Assembly: GCF_013407855.1 (NCBI RefSeq)
Contig: NZ_JACBZH010000001.1
Span: 5,828,001 to 5,892,000, forward strand
Origin: Actinopolymorpha rutila
Lineage (GTDB): Bacteria; Actinomycetota; Actinomycetes; Propionibacteriales; Actinopolymorphaceae
Direction of reading: 5' to 3'
DNA length: 64,000 nt
Shown: one piece after another, positions 22,703-31,435 of the stretch
Layout of the letters: every line of letters starts with the position of its first letter
Position numbering within the stretch: the first letter of the stretch is position 1
Made by a program: the position numbers and the translations under genes
Notes under the pieces: model-generated
Told to the model about the DNA's origin: nothing
Databases searched by the model: none
Seen by the model: the letters and a program-made list of their open reading frames with translations, nothing else

Positions 22703-23517
22703 GCGGCGGCCGCCAGCTCGCGGGCCCGGTCGCGGGCGGCCTCGATCGCGTCCAGCACCGCGGCCCGGACCCGGTGGCTCTCCAGCTCCCGGATGGCGCT
22801 GATCGTGGTGCCGCCCGGCGAGGTCACCGCCTCCCGCAGCGCCACCGGGTGCTCACCGGTGTCGCGCAGCATCACCGCCGCGCCGAGCGCGGCCTGCACG
22901 ATCAGGTCGTGCGCCACCTGGCGCGGCAGCCCGAGCAGGATGCCGGCGTCGGTCATCGCCTCGACGAGGTAGTAGAAGTACGCCGGGCCCGAACCCGACA
23001 GCGCCGTCACCGCGTCCTGCTGCGACTCCGGCAGCCGCAGCGTCTCCCCCAGCGGGCGCAGCATCTCCTCGGTCAGCGCGAGGTGCTCGGCGCTGGCGTG
23101 CGAACCGGCCGAGATCGCGCTCATCGCCTGGTCCACCAGGGCCGGGGTGTTGGACATCACCCGTACGACCGGGGTGGCGTCCGGCAGCCGCTTCTCGAAG
23201 AACGCCGTCGGCAGGCCGGCGCACAGGGTCACCACCAGTTTTCCGGCGGGCACGGCGGGAGCGAGTTCGACCATCAGCGTGCCGGCGTCCTGCGGCTTGA
23301 CCGCGATCACCAGCACGTCCGCGGCGGCGGCCGCCTCGGTGTTGGGCAGGACACGGACGCCGTAGCGCTCGGCGAGCTGCTCGCCGCGCTCGGCCCGGCG
23401 GGCTGTCGCGATCAGCCGGTTCGCCGGCCAGCCGGCACGGAGCAGGCCGGACAGGATGGCCTCGCCCATCTTGCCGGCGCCGATCACGGCGATCGTGTGC
23501 TGCTGGACGGCGTTCAT
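22696..23517 (-). CDS. proC: pyrroline-5-carboxylate reductase
   Basis: Last step of proline synthesis, reducing pyrroline-5-carboxylate with NAD(P)H. The 273-residue protein starts with a Rossmann motif IAVIGAGKMGEAILSG and contains VIAVKPQD, VVRVMSNTPALV and the C-terminal signature block beginning VTSPGGTTISAI, preceded by ALSGSGPAYFYYLVEAM. Start ATG 23517 follows AAGGATGATG. It is next to the catabolic proline dehydrogenase gene on the same strand with a 125-bp gap, so synthesis and degradation of proline are encoded side by side. Confidence 0.96.
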   Translation of the reverse strand: MNAVQQHTIAVIGAGKMGEAILSGLLRAGWPANRLIATARRAERGEQLAERYGVRVLPNTEAAAAADVLVIAVKPQDAGTLMVELAPAVPAGKLVVTLCAGLPTAFFEKRLPDATPVVRVMSNTPALVDQAMSAISAGSHASAEHLALTEEMLRPLGETLRLPESQQDAVTALSGSGPAYFYYLVEAMTDAGILLGLPRQVAHDLIVQAALGAAVMLRDTGEHPVALREAVTSPGGTTISAIRELESHRVRAAVLDAIEAARDRARELAAAAE

Positions 23518-23642
23518 CACGACATCATCCTTCGGCGGGTGCGGTTTCTCGTACGGCTCGTCCGGCCGGACACCCCTACACCTACACCCACGTGCACCGT
23601 CGCGGCCCGGCGCGGTCGGCCTGGCCCCGCGCGGCCGGCCGG

Positions 23643-24575
23643 TCAGGTCCGGGTGAGCAGCGAGCGTACGAAGAACGCGGCGTTGGCCGGTCGCTCCGCC
23701 ATGCGGCGCATGAGGTAGGCGTACCACTCGTCGCCGTACGGCACGTAGACCCGGACGGTGTCGCCCAGGTCGGCCAGCCGCCGCTGCTCCTGGGGCCGGA
23801 TGCCGTACAGCATCTGGAACTCGTAGCTGCCGCGGGACCGGTCGTGGCGCATCGCGAGGGCGCCGGCGATCTCGATCAGCCGCGGGTCGTGGGTGGCGAT
23901 CATCGGGTAGCCCTGGCCGGCCATCAGAACCTTCAGGCAGCGGACGTAGGACCGGTCCACGTCGCCGGTCTTCTGGTACGCCACCGAGCCGGGCTCGTTG
24001 TAGGCGCCCTTGCACAGCCGCACCCGGGAACCCTCGTAGGCGAGGTCACGGCAGTCGGCCTCGGTGCGGTGGAGGTACGCCTGCAGGACGGCCCCCGTCT
24101 CCGGGAAGTCGCGGCGCAGCTCGTGCAGGATCGACAGCGTGGGCTCGACGGTGGTGTGGTCCTCCATGTCGAGGGTCACCGTGGTGCCGGCGTTCCTGGC
24201 GGCGTCGGCGATCGACCGGGCGTTGTCGAGGGCGATCTTCTCGCCGTCGGAGCCGAGCGCCCGCCCGACGGCGGACAGCTTGACCGAGATCTCCGCACCC
24301 CGGGTCAGGCCGGCGCGGTGCAGCCGGTCGAGCAGGATGAGGTAGGCCTGGGTGGACCGCGTGGCCTGGTCGCGGTCGTGGGTGTCCTCGCCGAGGTAGT
24401 CGATCGAGGACTGCAACCCATCGGTGAGCAACCGGCGCGCGGCCTCCACCGCCTCGTCGGCGGTCTCCCCGGCGACGTACCGCGCCACGATCGCGGACGA
24501 GACCGGCATCGTGGAGACCAACTTCCGCAGCCGCCGGCTGCGGGCACCGGTCAGCAGCGCCTGGCGTAGCACCAC
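23643..24575 (-). CDS. putA: proline dehydrogenase
   Basis: A 310-residue monofunctional FAD-dependent proline dehydrogenase (the PutA PRODH domain alone), oxidising proline to pyrroline-5-carboxylate at the membrane. Seen are the barrel motifs AEISVKLSAVGRALG, VTLDMEDHT, LQAYLHRTEAD, VRLCKGAYNEP, MIATHDPRLIE and the C-terminal substrate-binding YGDEWYAYLMRRMAERPAN. The GTG start at 24575 is preceded by GGGAGGG at good spacing. The P5C dehydrogenase partner is not in the window. The symbol follows the family; prodh or fadM is used elsewhere. Confidence 0.94.
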   Translation of the reverse strand: MVLRQALLTGARSRRLRKLVSTMPVSSAIVARYVAGETADEAVEAARRLLTDGLQSSIDYLGEDTHDRDQATRSTQAYLILLDRLHRAGLTRGAEISVKLSAVGRALGSDGEKIALDNARSIADAARNAGTTVTLDMEDHTTVEPTLSILHELRRDFPETGAVLQAYLHRTEADCRDLAYEGSRVRLCKGAYNEPGSVAYQKTGDVDRSYVRCLKVLMAGQGYPMIATHDPRLIEIAGALAMRHDRSRGSYEFQMLYGIRPQEQRRLADLGDTVRVYVPYGDEWYAYLMRRMAERPANAAFFVRSLLTRT

Positions 24576-24681
24576 CGTGACCCTCCCAAGGTCGAGCCCC
24601 GCGATCAGTGATCGGTCCGTCGGTCGGTACCCGGCCCTGTCAGGCTACGCCCCGGCACCCTCCGAACGGAGGCCGATCATG

Positions 24682-25719
24682 TCAGCGGGCCTCCTGGTGC
24701 CGGCGAGGGGGTACCAGTCGGAGGAGTACGTCGTCCAGGGTGAGCACCCCGGTGGTCGCACCCGCCTCGTCGTCGACCCGGGCCAGGTGGCTCGCACCGA
24801 GCCGGAGGGCGGAGAGCACCTCCACCAGCGGTGTCGCGGTGGTGATCGCCGGCAGCCGGCGGATCTGGGCCGACGCCAGCGGCCGCGGCTCCTCGTCGGT
24901 GGTGCCGGCGAGAACGTCCTTGAGGTGGACGTACCCGGACAGAGCTCCCTCGGCGTCGCGGCGGGGGAAGCGCGAGTGGCCGGTGCGGGCGGACAGCTCC
25001 TCCACCTCGGCGGCGGTTGCTCCGGCGCCGATCAGCACCACCGAGTCCAGCGGGATGGCGACGTCGCCGGCGGTGCCCTCGGCGAACGCCAGCGCCTCGG
25101 TGGTCAGCCGGTGCTCGTCCTCGTCGACCAGGCCCTCCTCGCGCGACTCGGCCAGCAGGTGGCCCACCTCCTCATGGGTCACCGCGTCGTCCACCTCGTT
25201 CTGCGGGGTGACCCGCAGCAGCCACAGGACGCCGTTGGCAACGCCGTTCAGGCCGGTGATCAGCGGCCGGATGGCCCGCACCATCGCCCGCAGCGGCGGG
25301 CCGAGCGTGAGTGCCGCCCGGTCCGGCGCGGCCAGCGCGATGTTCTTGGGGACCATCTCCCCCAGCACGACGTGCAGTGCGACCACCACCAGCAACGCGA
25401 TCACGATGGCGACCGGGTGGAGCAGCGCGTGAGGTAAGCCGACCGCCTCGAACGCCGGCTGGAGCAGGTGGGCCAGGGCGGGTTCGGCGATGGCGCCGAG
25501 CCCGACCGTGGACAACGTGATGCCGAGCTGGGCGCCGGCCATCATCAGGGTGACCCGGCGGATGGCCCACATGGTCGACCGCGCCCGGCGCGACCCGGCC
25601 TCCACCAGCGGCTCGATCTGACTGCGGCGGACTGAGACCAGGGAGAACTCCGCCCCGACGAAGAACGCGTTCGCCGCCAGCAGGACGACCGACAGGATCA
25701 GTGCGCCGCCGTCACTCAT
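24682..25719 (-). CDS. CNNM/CorC-type membrane protein (DUF21-CBS), second of pair
   Basis: A 345-residue integral membrane protein with an N-terminal CNNM (DUF21) transmembrane domain of about 180 residues, including GAEFSLVSVRRSQIEPL and VLGEMVPKNIALA, followed by two degenerate CBS domains. It lacks the C-terminal CorC_HlyC domain present in its partner. Family members act in magnesium/cobalt efflux or its control; older annotations say hemolysin. Start ATG 25719 overlaps the stop of the upstream paralogue by 8 nt, so the two are coupled and may form a heteromer. Confidence 0.9.
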   Translation of the reverse strand: MSDGGALILSVVLLAANAFFVGAEFSLVSVRRSQIEPLVEAGSRRARSTMWAIRRVTLMMAGAQLGITLSTVGLGAIAEPALAHLLQPAFEAVGLPHALLHPVAIVIALLVVVALHVVLGEMVPKNIALAAPDRAALTLGPPLRAMVRAIRPLITGLNGVANGVLWLLRVTPQNEVDDAVTHEEVGHLLAESREEGLVDEDEHRLTTEALAFAEGTAGDVAIPLDSVVLIGAGATAAEVEELSARTGHSRFPRRDAEGALSGYVHLKDVLAGTTDEEPRPLASAQIRRLPAITTATPLVEVLSALRLGASHLARVDDEAGATTGVLTLDDVLLRLVPPRRHQEAR

Positions 25720-27118
25720 GGCCGGCACCTCCGTGTCCGTTGCGCCCGGCGCCCGCACCGGCTCTCGCGGGCTCGTCGGGCTGGTCGCCGTGGGGCTTGT
25801 CGCCGTCGGGCTGGTCGCCGCCGGGCAGGTGTTCGAGGTGCACCTGGTCGATGCGGTGGTTGTCCATCCGAGCCACCGTGAGCCGTACGCCGTCCACGGC
25901 CGCGACGTCACCGGCGTCGGGCACCTTGCCCAGCAGTTGCAGCACCAGCCCGGCGACGGTCTCGTACCGGTGGTCGTCGGCGGGCAACCGGATGCCGGTC
26001 AGATCGCGAACCTCGTCCGGCCGGAGCAGGCCGGAGATCACCCAGCCGTCACCGGTGCGCTCGTGGGTCGGGCTCGGCTCGTCGTGCTCGTCGGACACCT
26101 CCCCGACGATCTCCTCCACGACGTCCTCGAACGTCGTGATGCCGGCGGTTCCGCCGTACTCGTCGAGTACGACGCACAGCTCGGTCCGGTAGTCGCGCAG
26201 CGCCCACAGCACCTCGTCCAGCGGTGCGGTGTCGGGCACCACCAGGGGTTCGGCGGCGAACGTACCGACGGTGGTGGTCGCCCGCTCCGCGGCCGGCACC
26301 GCGATCGCCTGACTCAGCTCGACCACGCCCACGATGTCGTCCAGGTCGTCACCGCGCGCCACCGGGAACCGGGAGAGGCCGTGCTCGCGGGCCAGGTCGA
26401 CCACCCGCTGGGCGGGGTCGCGGTCGGCCAGCCAGACCAGCCGGGTGCGCGGGGTGATCACGTCGCGGGCCCGCTTGTCGTCGAAGCGGAGCATGCGTTC
26501 GACCAGGGCGGCGGTGGACTCCGCCAGCGAGCCCGACTCGGCCGAACTTCGTACGACCGACACCAGCTCCTCGGGGGTGCGGGCCGAGGCCAGCTCCTCC
26601 TGCGGCTCGATGCCGAGCGCCCGGACGACGCGGTTGGCGGTGCTGTTGAGCGCGACGGTGAGCGGCTTGGTGGCGGTGGTGAAGACCCGCTGCGGAAGCT
26701 GCACCACCCGGGCCACCCCCAACGGGTGGGCGATGGCGAGGTTCTTCGGCACCAGTTCGCCGAACACCATGGTGGCCAGCGTCACGAGCACCAGCGCGAT
26801 GGTCAGGGAAATCCCGCTCACCGCCCCGTCGCCGACGCCGACCGCGGTGAGCGGGGCGTGCAGCAGCTTGGCCACAGCAGGCTCGGCCAGCCAGCCGACG
26901 GCGAGGTTGGTGACGGTGATACCGATCTGGGCGCTGGACAGGTGGGTGGAGAGGTTCGGGAGGGCGGCTTCGAGGCTCCGTGCACCCTTCATCCCGGCCT
27001 CGGCGGCCCGCTGGACCGCGGGTCGGCTAACCGTCACCAGCGAGAACTCCGCGGCGACGAAGACACCACAGACCAGGATGAGAAGGACGGACGCCGCCAC
27101 CAGCAGGGCGGTCAGCAT
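25712..27118 (-). CDS. CNNM/CorC-type membrane protein (DUF21-CBS-CorC_HlyC), first of pair
   Basis: A 468-residue membrane protein with DUF21 (residues ~1-190; FVAAEFSLVTVSRPAVQRAAE, VFGELVPKNLAIAHP), two CBS domains (~200-330; RDVITPRTRLVWL, LCVVLDEYGGTAGITTFEDVVEEIVGE) and a C-terminal CorC_HlyC domain (~345-430). The probable role is divalent cation (Mg2+/Co2+) transport or regulation. The tail is a hydrophilic repeat (GDQPDGDKPHGDQPDEP) and probably disordered. It is the first gene of a coupled pair. Confidence 0.92.
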   Translation of the reverse strand: MLTALLVAASVLLILVCGVFVAAEFSLVTVSRPAVQRAAEAGMKGARSLEAALPNLSTHLSSAQIGITVTNLAVGWLAEPAVAKLLHAPLTAVGVGDGAVSGISLTIALVLVTLATMVFGELVPKNLAIAHPLGVARVVQLPQRVFTTATKPLTVALNSTANRVVRALGIEPQEELASARTPEELVSVVRSSAESGSLAESTAALVERMLRFDDKRARDVITPRTRLVWLADRDPAQRVVDLAREHGLSRFPVARGDDLDDIVGVVELSQAIAVPAAERATTTVGTFAAEPLVVPDTAPLDEVLWALRDYRTELCVVLDEYGGTAGITTFEDVVEEIVGEVSDEHDEPSPTHERTGDGWVISGLLRPDEVRDLTGIRLPADDHRYETVAGLVLQLLGKVPDAGDVAAVDGVRLTVARMDNHRIDQVHLEHLPGGDQPDGDKPHGDQPDEPARAGAGAGRNGHGGAGHE

Positions 27119-27380
27119 ATGTATGTCACCAGCGCTTCGCTGCCGGGCCGGCGGTCGGACGGATGTCGGTACGCCGCTCCGGCGGAGCGTTGTGAACCTG
27201 CCATGTCTCCTGTCCAGTGGACGGTGGTCGTCGGTGCGCGCCGGTGGCGGTCGGGCCCGGGGGCGGGCCCCGGCGTCCGCGGTCGGCCGCAGCCGCCGAG
27301 CCTACCCGCGCCGGAGCGGGTCCGCTTCCCGGAGGGACGGGAGGCTTCCCGGCTGACGCCTCGCCGGGCCCGACGGCCCA

Positions 27381-27450
27381 GGTCAGGGCGGGTCAGGACG
27401 GGGCGGGTCAGGACGGGGCGGGTCAGGACGGGGCGGGTCAGGACGGGGCG
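27381..27450. repeat. 15-bp tandem repeat covering the ramB stop codon
   Basis: Four perfect 15-bp units GGTCAGGACGGGGCG (27391, 27406, 27421, 27436) plus a partial copy at 27381. The ramB stop (TCA, 27438-27440) is inside the last unit, and each further unit repeats the in-frame stop. Confidence 0.85.
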
Positions 27451-28874
27451 TGCCGGTCGAGGAAGGTGTAGACGTCGGTCTCGTCCACGCCCGGGAAGTT
27501 TCCGGTCGGCAGTGCGGCGAGCACGTGTGAGTGCGCCCGCGCCGACGGCCAGGCCGCGCCCTCCCAGCGGGCGCTGAGTTCGGGCGGCGGCAGGGAGCAG
27601 CACGGGCCGGTCGGGCAGCGCGACGTCGCGCGGTTGGCGGTCTCCCGGCCGCGGAACCACCGCGACTGTTCGTACGCCACGCCCAGGGTGACCGCGAAGT
27701 GGCGTTCCCGGCCGGGGTCGATGTGGGAGACGCACCAGTGTGTGCCGTCCGGGGTGTCGGTGTACTGGTAGTACGCGGAGAACCTGTCCGGCGCGACGAA
27801 GACCCGACGGCCGGCCCAGCGGCGGCACATCCGCTGGCCCTCGATCGCACCCGTCGGGTCCGCCGGAAACAACAGCCCGTCGTTCTCGTACGCCTTGTAG
27901 ATCGTCCCGGCCTCGTCGTTGCGGACGAAGTGGCACCGCAGGTCGAGGTGGCGGGTGGCGAGGTTGGTGAACCGGTGCGCGGCCATCTCGTACGACACCG
28001 AGAACACGTCCCGCAGATCCTCCACGGCGAGGTCGCGATCCGCCTTCGCCTGTTGGAGAAACGGCACCGCCTGCTGTTCGGGTACGAGAACCGCGGCGGC
28101 GAAGTAGTTGGCCTCCACCCGCTGGCGCAGGAAGTCGGCGAAATCGCGCGGCTGCTCGTGCCCGAGGACGAAGTGGCCGACGGTCTGCAACAGGATGCCG
28201 CGGTGGGTGTGCATCCCGAGCGACTCCCGCCGCAGGTAGATGCGGTTGTTGCGCAGGTCGGTGACCGACCGGACCGAGCGCGGCAGGTCCTCGGCGTACC
28301 GCACCTGGAATCCGCAGTGCATCACGATCGCGGCCGCCAGCGCGTCCGACAGCGTGCCACCGCGATAGCCGACCGCCGTCAGCGTTTCCACCGCGAGGCG
28401 TTCGACGTCGGGGAAGTAGTTGCCGCGGTCCCGCATTCGCCGACGCAACTCCGCGTTGGCGGCGCGTGCGTCCTCCGGAGTGGCGGTGGGTTTGGTGTCG
28501 CGGCGTCTGAGTTCCTCGTAGAGCGCGGTGAGGTGTTCGAGTACCTCCGTGGGCACCCGCGGCCCGACGCGCAGCAGCGGCAGATCGAGTTGTTTGTAAA
28601 GGGATTCGCGTTGCGCCTCCTCCAGAGCAATCTCCAGTTGCGCGCGCCTGCTCGGCGGTGTCGGGGACAGCAGATCGTCGACGGACACGTCCAGAGCCTG
28701 GGCAAGTGCGGTGATCAGGGAGAGTTTGGGCTCGCGCCGGCCGTTCTCCAGCAGGGACAGCTGGGAGGGCGCACGGCCCACCCGTTCGCCGAGCTCGGCC
28801 AGTGTCAACTGTCGGTTGCGTCGTAGATGGCGCAGTCGCTGCCCGAATGTGGGCAGATGAAGGTCTGCCGGCAC
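27438..28874 (-). CDS. ramB: RamB-type XRE/ImmA-IrrE short-chain acyl regulator
   Basis: A 478-residue transcription regulator. Residues ~8-65 form an XRE helix-turn-helix (FGQRLRHLRRNRQLTLAELGERV, SQLSLLENGRREPKLSLI). The middle part carries an IrrE/ImmA-like metallopeptidase-type fold (LQTVGHFVLGHE, with H and HE), and the C-terminal short-chain fatty-acyl regulator domain contains CRRWAGRRVF and Cys residues. The best parallels are RamB of Corynebacterium glutamicum and Rv0465c of M. tuberculosis, regulators of acetate and glyoxylate genes, the latter beside icl1. Here it is divergent from aceA across a 154-bp gap with a palindromic operator candidate. Its stop is in a 15-bp repeat. Confidence 0.9.
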   Translation of the reverse strand: MPADLHLPTFGQRLRHLRRNRQLTLAELGERVGRAPSQLSLLENGRREPKLSLITALAQALDVSVDDLLSPTPPSRRAQLEIALEEAQRESLYKQLDLPLLRVGPRVPTEVLEHLTALYEELRRRDTKPTATPEDARAANAELRRRMRDRGNYFPDVERLAVETLTAVGYRGGTLSDALAAAIVMHCGFQVRYAEDLPRSVRSVTDLRNNRIYLRRESLGMHTHRGILLQTVGHFVLGHEQPRDFADFLRQRVEANYFAAAVLVPEQQAVPFLQQAKADRDLAVEDLRDVFSVSYEMAAHRFTNLATRHLDLRCHFVRNDEAGTIYKAYENDGLLFPADPTGAIEGQRMCRRWAGRRVFVAPDRFSAYYQYTDTPDGTHWCVSHIDPGRERHFAVTLGVAYEQSRWFRGRETANRATSRCPTGPCCSLPPPELSARWEGAAWPSARAHSHVLAALPTGNFPGVDETDVYTFLDRHAPS

Positions 28875-28905
28875 GATCTTGGACTCCTCTTCGACTCCCC
28901 CGGCC

Positions 28906-28928
28906 CGAAGAAAGCACTGCTTTCATCG
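28906..28928. promoter_or_regulatory. palindromic operator candidate between ramB and aceA
   Basis: GAAAGCA-C-TGCTTTC (28910-28924) is a perfect 7-bp inverted repeat with one central base; flanking CGA/TCG extend it to 23 bp with a single mismatched pair. It is the only clear palindrome in the ramB-aceA gap, close to where both promoters should lie. Binding by RamB is inferred from position. Confidence 0.5.
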
Positions 28929-29028
28929 TAGGAGAAGAACCGCGGATGTTTCCCCCGACGAACTCCTCCGCCGGCCCGTCCAGCGTCCGACACTCAGGTC
29001 GGAAGCACCCATCCGACGGAGGGGGAGC

Positions 29029-30558
29029 ATGATGCGACCGAGCGAGACGACTCCGCGCGGGCAGGAAGATGCCGCGCCGGAGGAGCCTGCGCCCAAGCCC
29101 GAGCGGACCAGGACCGGCCGGGACACTCCAGCGCGGACCACGGCTGACCAGGGCGAAACCAACCCGATGAGCACAACCCAGCACAGTAGGCACAACAGGG
29201 CGGACCAGACCATCCCCTCGCCTCGCGAAGCCGCGGAGCAGCACAGCCCGAACGGCGACCGGCCGGTCGAGCGGCGGATCCGCGCAGCGGCACACGAACT
29301 GCGGCAGGTCTGGGAACGCGACCCGCGCTGGGCCAACGTCCGACGCGACTACACCGCCGAGGACGTCGTACGCCTGCGCGGCTCCGTGCCCGAGGAACAC
29401 ACCCTCGCCCGCGTCGGTGCGGAGCGGCTGTGGGAGCTGCTGCACGAGCGTGACTACGTGGCCGCGCTCGGCGCGCTGACCGGGAACCAGGCCGTCCAGC
29501 AGGTACGGGCCGGTTTGGAGGCCATCTACCTGTCCGGCTGGCAGGTTGCCGCCGACGCGAATCTCGCCGGCCAGACCTACCCGGACCAGAGCCTGTACCC
29601 CGCGAACTCCGTACCCCAGGTGGTTCGCCGGATCAACAACGCGCTCCAGCGGGCCGACCAGATCACCTGGGCAGAAGGCAACGCGGACGCGCCGTACTGG
29701 CTGGCACCGATCGTGGCCGACGCGGAGGCCGGCTTCGGCGGCGTGCTGAACGCGTTCGAGCTGATGAAGGCGATGATCGCGGCCGGTGCGGCCGGGGTGC
29801 ACTGGGAAGACCAGCTGGCCTCGGAGAAGAAGTGCGGCCACCTCGGCGGCAAGGTGCTGATCCCCACCGGACAGCACATCCGCACGCTCAACGCGGCCCG
29901 GCTGGCGGCCGACGTGTCCGGCGTACCGTCGCTGATCATCGCGCGTACGGACGCCCAGGCGGCGACGCTGGTGACCAGCGACGTCGACGAACGCGACCGG
30001 GTGTTCGTCACCGGCGAGCGGACCGCGGAGGGCTTCTACCGCGTCACCAACGGACTGGCCGCGTGCGTGTCCCGGGGACTCGCCTACGCGCCGTACTCCG
30101 ATCTGTTGTGGATGGAGACGTCCAAGCCGGATCTGGGGGTGGCGCGGGAGTTTGCCGAGGCGATCAAGGCGGAGTATCCGGACCAGATGCTCGCCTACAA
30201 CTGCTCGCCGTCGTTCAACTGGAAGCAGCACCTGGACGACGGGACGATCGCGAAGTTCCAGCGCGAGCTGGGCGAGATGGGGTACGCATTCCAGTTCATC
30301 ACGCTGGCGGGGTTCCACGCGCTGAACGAGTCGATGTTCGAGCTCGCCAAGGGGTACGCACGCGAGGGCATGACGGCGTACGTCGCCCTGCAGGAACGCG
30401 AGTTCGCCGCCGAACGCGACGGTTACACCGCCACCAGGCACCAGCGCGAGGTGGGCACCGGCTACTTCGACCTGGTGAGCACGGCCATCTCGCCGCAGTC
30501 GGCGACGACGGCACTCACCGGCTCCACGGAGGAGGAGCAGTTCGCCCCTGGCCGGTGA
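29029..30558 (+). CDS. aceA: isocitrate lyase
   Basis: Cleaves isocitrate to succinate and glyoxylate in the glyoxylate shunt. The catalytic signature KKCGHLGGKVLIP is present near residues 267-279, with WEDQLASEKKCGH before it, and the TYPDQSLYP, NCSPSFNW and FHALNESMFELA blocks typical of actinobacterial Icl. Start ATG 29029 follows GGAGG by 6 nt (a second ATG is adjacent). It gives 509 residues, with about 80 hydrophilic N-terminal residues not expected in the family; ATG 29167 would remove most of them but has no good ribosome-binding site. Divergent from ramB, which probably controls it. Confidence 0.95.
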   Translation: MMRPSETTPRGQEDAAPEEPAPKPERTRTGRDTPARTTADQGETNPMSTTQHSRHNRADQTIPSPREAAEQHSPNGDRPVERRIRAAAHELRQVWERDPRWANVRRDYTAEDVVRLRGSVPEEHTLARVGAERLWELLHERDYVAALGALTGNQAVQQVRAGLEAIYLSGWQVAADANLAGQTYPDQSLYPANSVPQVVRRINNALQRADQITWAEGNADAPYWLAPIVADAEAGFGGVLNAFELMKAMIAAGAAGVHWEDQLASEKKCGHLGGKVLIPTGQHIRTLNAARLAADVSGVPSLIIARTDAQAATLVTSDVDERDRVFVTGERTAEGFYRVTNGLAACVSRGLAYAPYSDLLWMETSKPDLGVAREFAEAIKAEYPDQMLAYNCSPSFNWKQHLDDGTIAKFQRELGEMGYAFQFITLAGFHALNESMFELAKGYAREGMTAYVALQEREFAAERDGYTATRHQREVGTGYFDLVSTAISPQSATTALTGSTEEEQFAPGR

Positions 30559-30585
30559 GAACCGACCGACCACACGAGGGGGTCG

Positions 30586-30626
30586 GGGCCGCCGCGGGAC
30601 GTCCGGTCGACGTTCCGCGGCGGCCC
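30586..30626 (+). terminator. intrinsic terminator of aceA
   Basis: An 18-bp stem (30586-30603 with 30609-30626, one G-U pair) closes a 5-nt loop, 27 nt after the aceA stop, followed by TCTT. It also stands just beyond the end of the decayed gene on the other strand. Confidence 0.85.
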
Positions 30627-30665
30627 TCTTACGTTGGCCGGCCACCTGGCCGACGTCGACAGGCA

Positions 30666-31303
30666 TCATGGCCGTCGTACTTTCTGGTGCGGGTCCACCC
30701 ACTCCGGTGGGATGTACTCGGGGTGGCCGTGGTCACCCATCCGTACCTGCCATCCTCGGTGGTGGACGAACGTGTGGTCCGCCCCAGCAGGCGTACGTCG
30801 TCGGGGTTACGTCGCTTGGACCAGGCGATCAGGTATTCCTCGGCCTTCACCCGTTGTTCAACACCGACGTAGGCGGGTAGGTCCTTGACCGCGAACGCGA
30901 TCACCTGCGCATGCTTCAACGACAACTCACCCCGCGCCAGCGCGGCGGCGGTCAACGTGACCGTACGGTCCAGGTCCCGGGCCAGGCCGACGGTGGCGGA
31001 CGCCTCGGTCTTCGACATCCGCTGCGCAGTACGCAACCACCCCGCCGTCGTCGCAGCACCCGTCGTCTTCCCCACATCACACGCCTCGGCCTGACGAACC
31101 CAGGCCAGGGTGAGCGCGTCGGTCCGTGCCTTCTCCGCCTCCAGTTCACCGATCAGCGCCCCCAGCTCACCGACCTCCACCCACGTGGTCGGCGTCGACA
31201 AAGCCTCCTCCACCCCGGCGCGGATCGTGGCCAGCGCAGCCCTCAACCGGGCGACGGCGCCACTGCCACCGGTGCCGGGAAGGTCCTGCGTCGTCGAATG
31301 CAT
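30666..31303 (-). pseudogene. decayed DUF222/HNH endonuclease (13E12-type) gene with internal deletion
   Basis: The first ~165 residues (from the ATG at 31303) match a DUF222 domain: repeated ALTLAWVRQAEACD, TTAGWLRTAQRMSK, LARGELSLKHAQVIA and RNPDDVRLLGR. Normal members run on for another 200-300 residues including an HNH nuclease domain. Here the frame continues as unrelated sequence, while a frame shifted relative to it reads GHPEYIPPEWVDPHQKVRRP and then stops at 30666-30668, a sequence typical of the extreme C-terminus of this family. The centre including HNH has been deleted and the two ends joined out of frame. The promoter, with a LexA box, is retained. Confidence 0.75.
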
Positions 31304-31309
31304 GTTCGA
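31294..31309. promoter_or_regulatory. LexA/SOS box on the start codon of the DUF222 remnant
   Basis: TCGAATGCATGTTCGA matches the actinobacterial SOS box TCGAAC-N4-GTTCGA except for one base. It covers the ATG at 31301-31303, and a -10-like TAGGCT (minus strand, 31313-31318) is adjacent, so LexA would block a leaderless start. SOS boxes at 13E12-type genes are known from M. tuberculosis. Confidence 0.65.
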
Positions 31310-31340
31310 AGCCTAGAGGCCGCCGCGGCTGCGAGATCCG

Positions 31341-31389
31341 TTGTCCACAAGGAGACCCGAGGCCCAACCGATCCGCCACCTGTGGACAA
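31341..31389. other. pair of inverted perfect DnaA boxes
   Basis: TTGTCCACA at 31341-31349 and its reverse complement TGTGGACAA at 31381-31389, with 31 bp between. Both equal the high-GC actinobacterial DnaA-box consensus. They lie between the DUF222 remnant and the SGNH hydrolase. No origin-like cluster of further boxes is seen nearby, so this is a DnaA-binding locus rather than oriC. Confidence 0.6.
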
Positions 31390-31435
31390 AAACGCGGTTC
31401 GAGCCAACCAGAGCCGACCAATCGGAGCCGACTGC

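Noticed and set aside
27112..30702. A very long open frame (over 1,100 codons) on the minus strand across ramB and aceA.
   Set aside because: It is a consequence of high GC; its parts run antisense to aceA and out of frame with ramB and match no family. The same applies to long antisense frames opposite lysS and the ABC permease.
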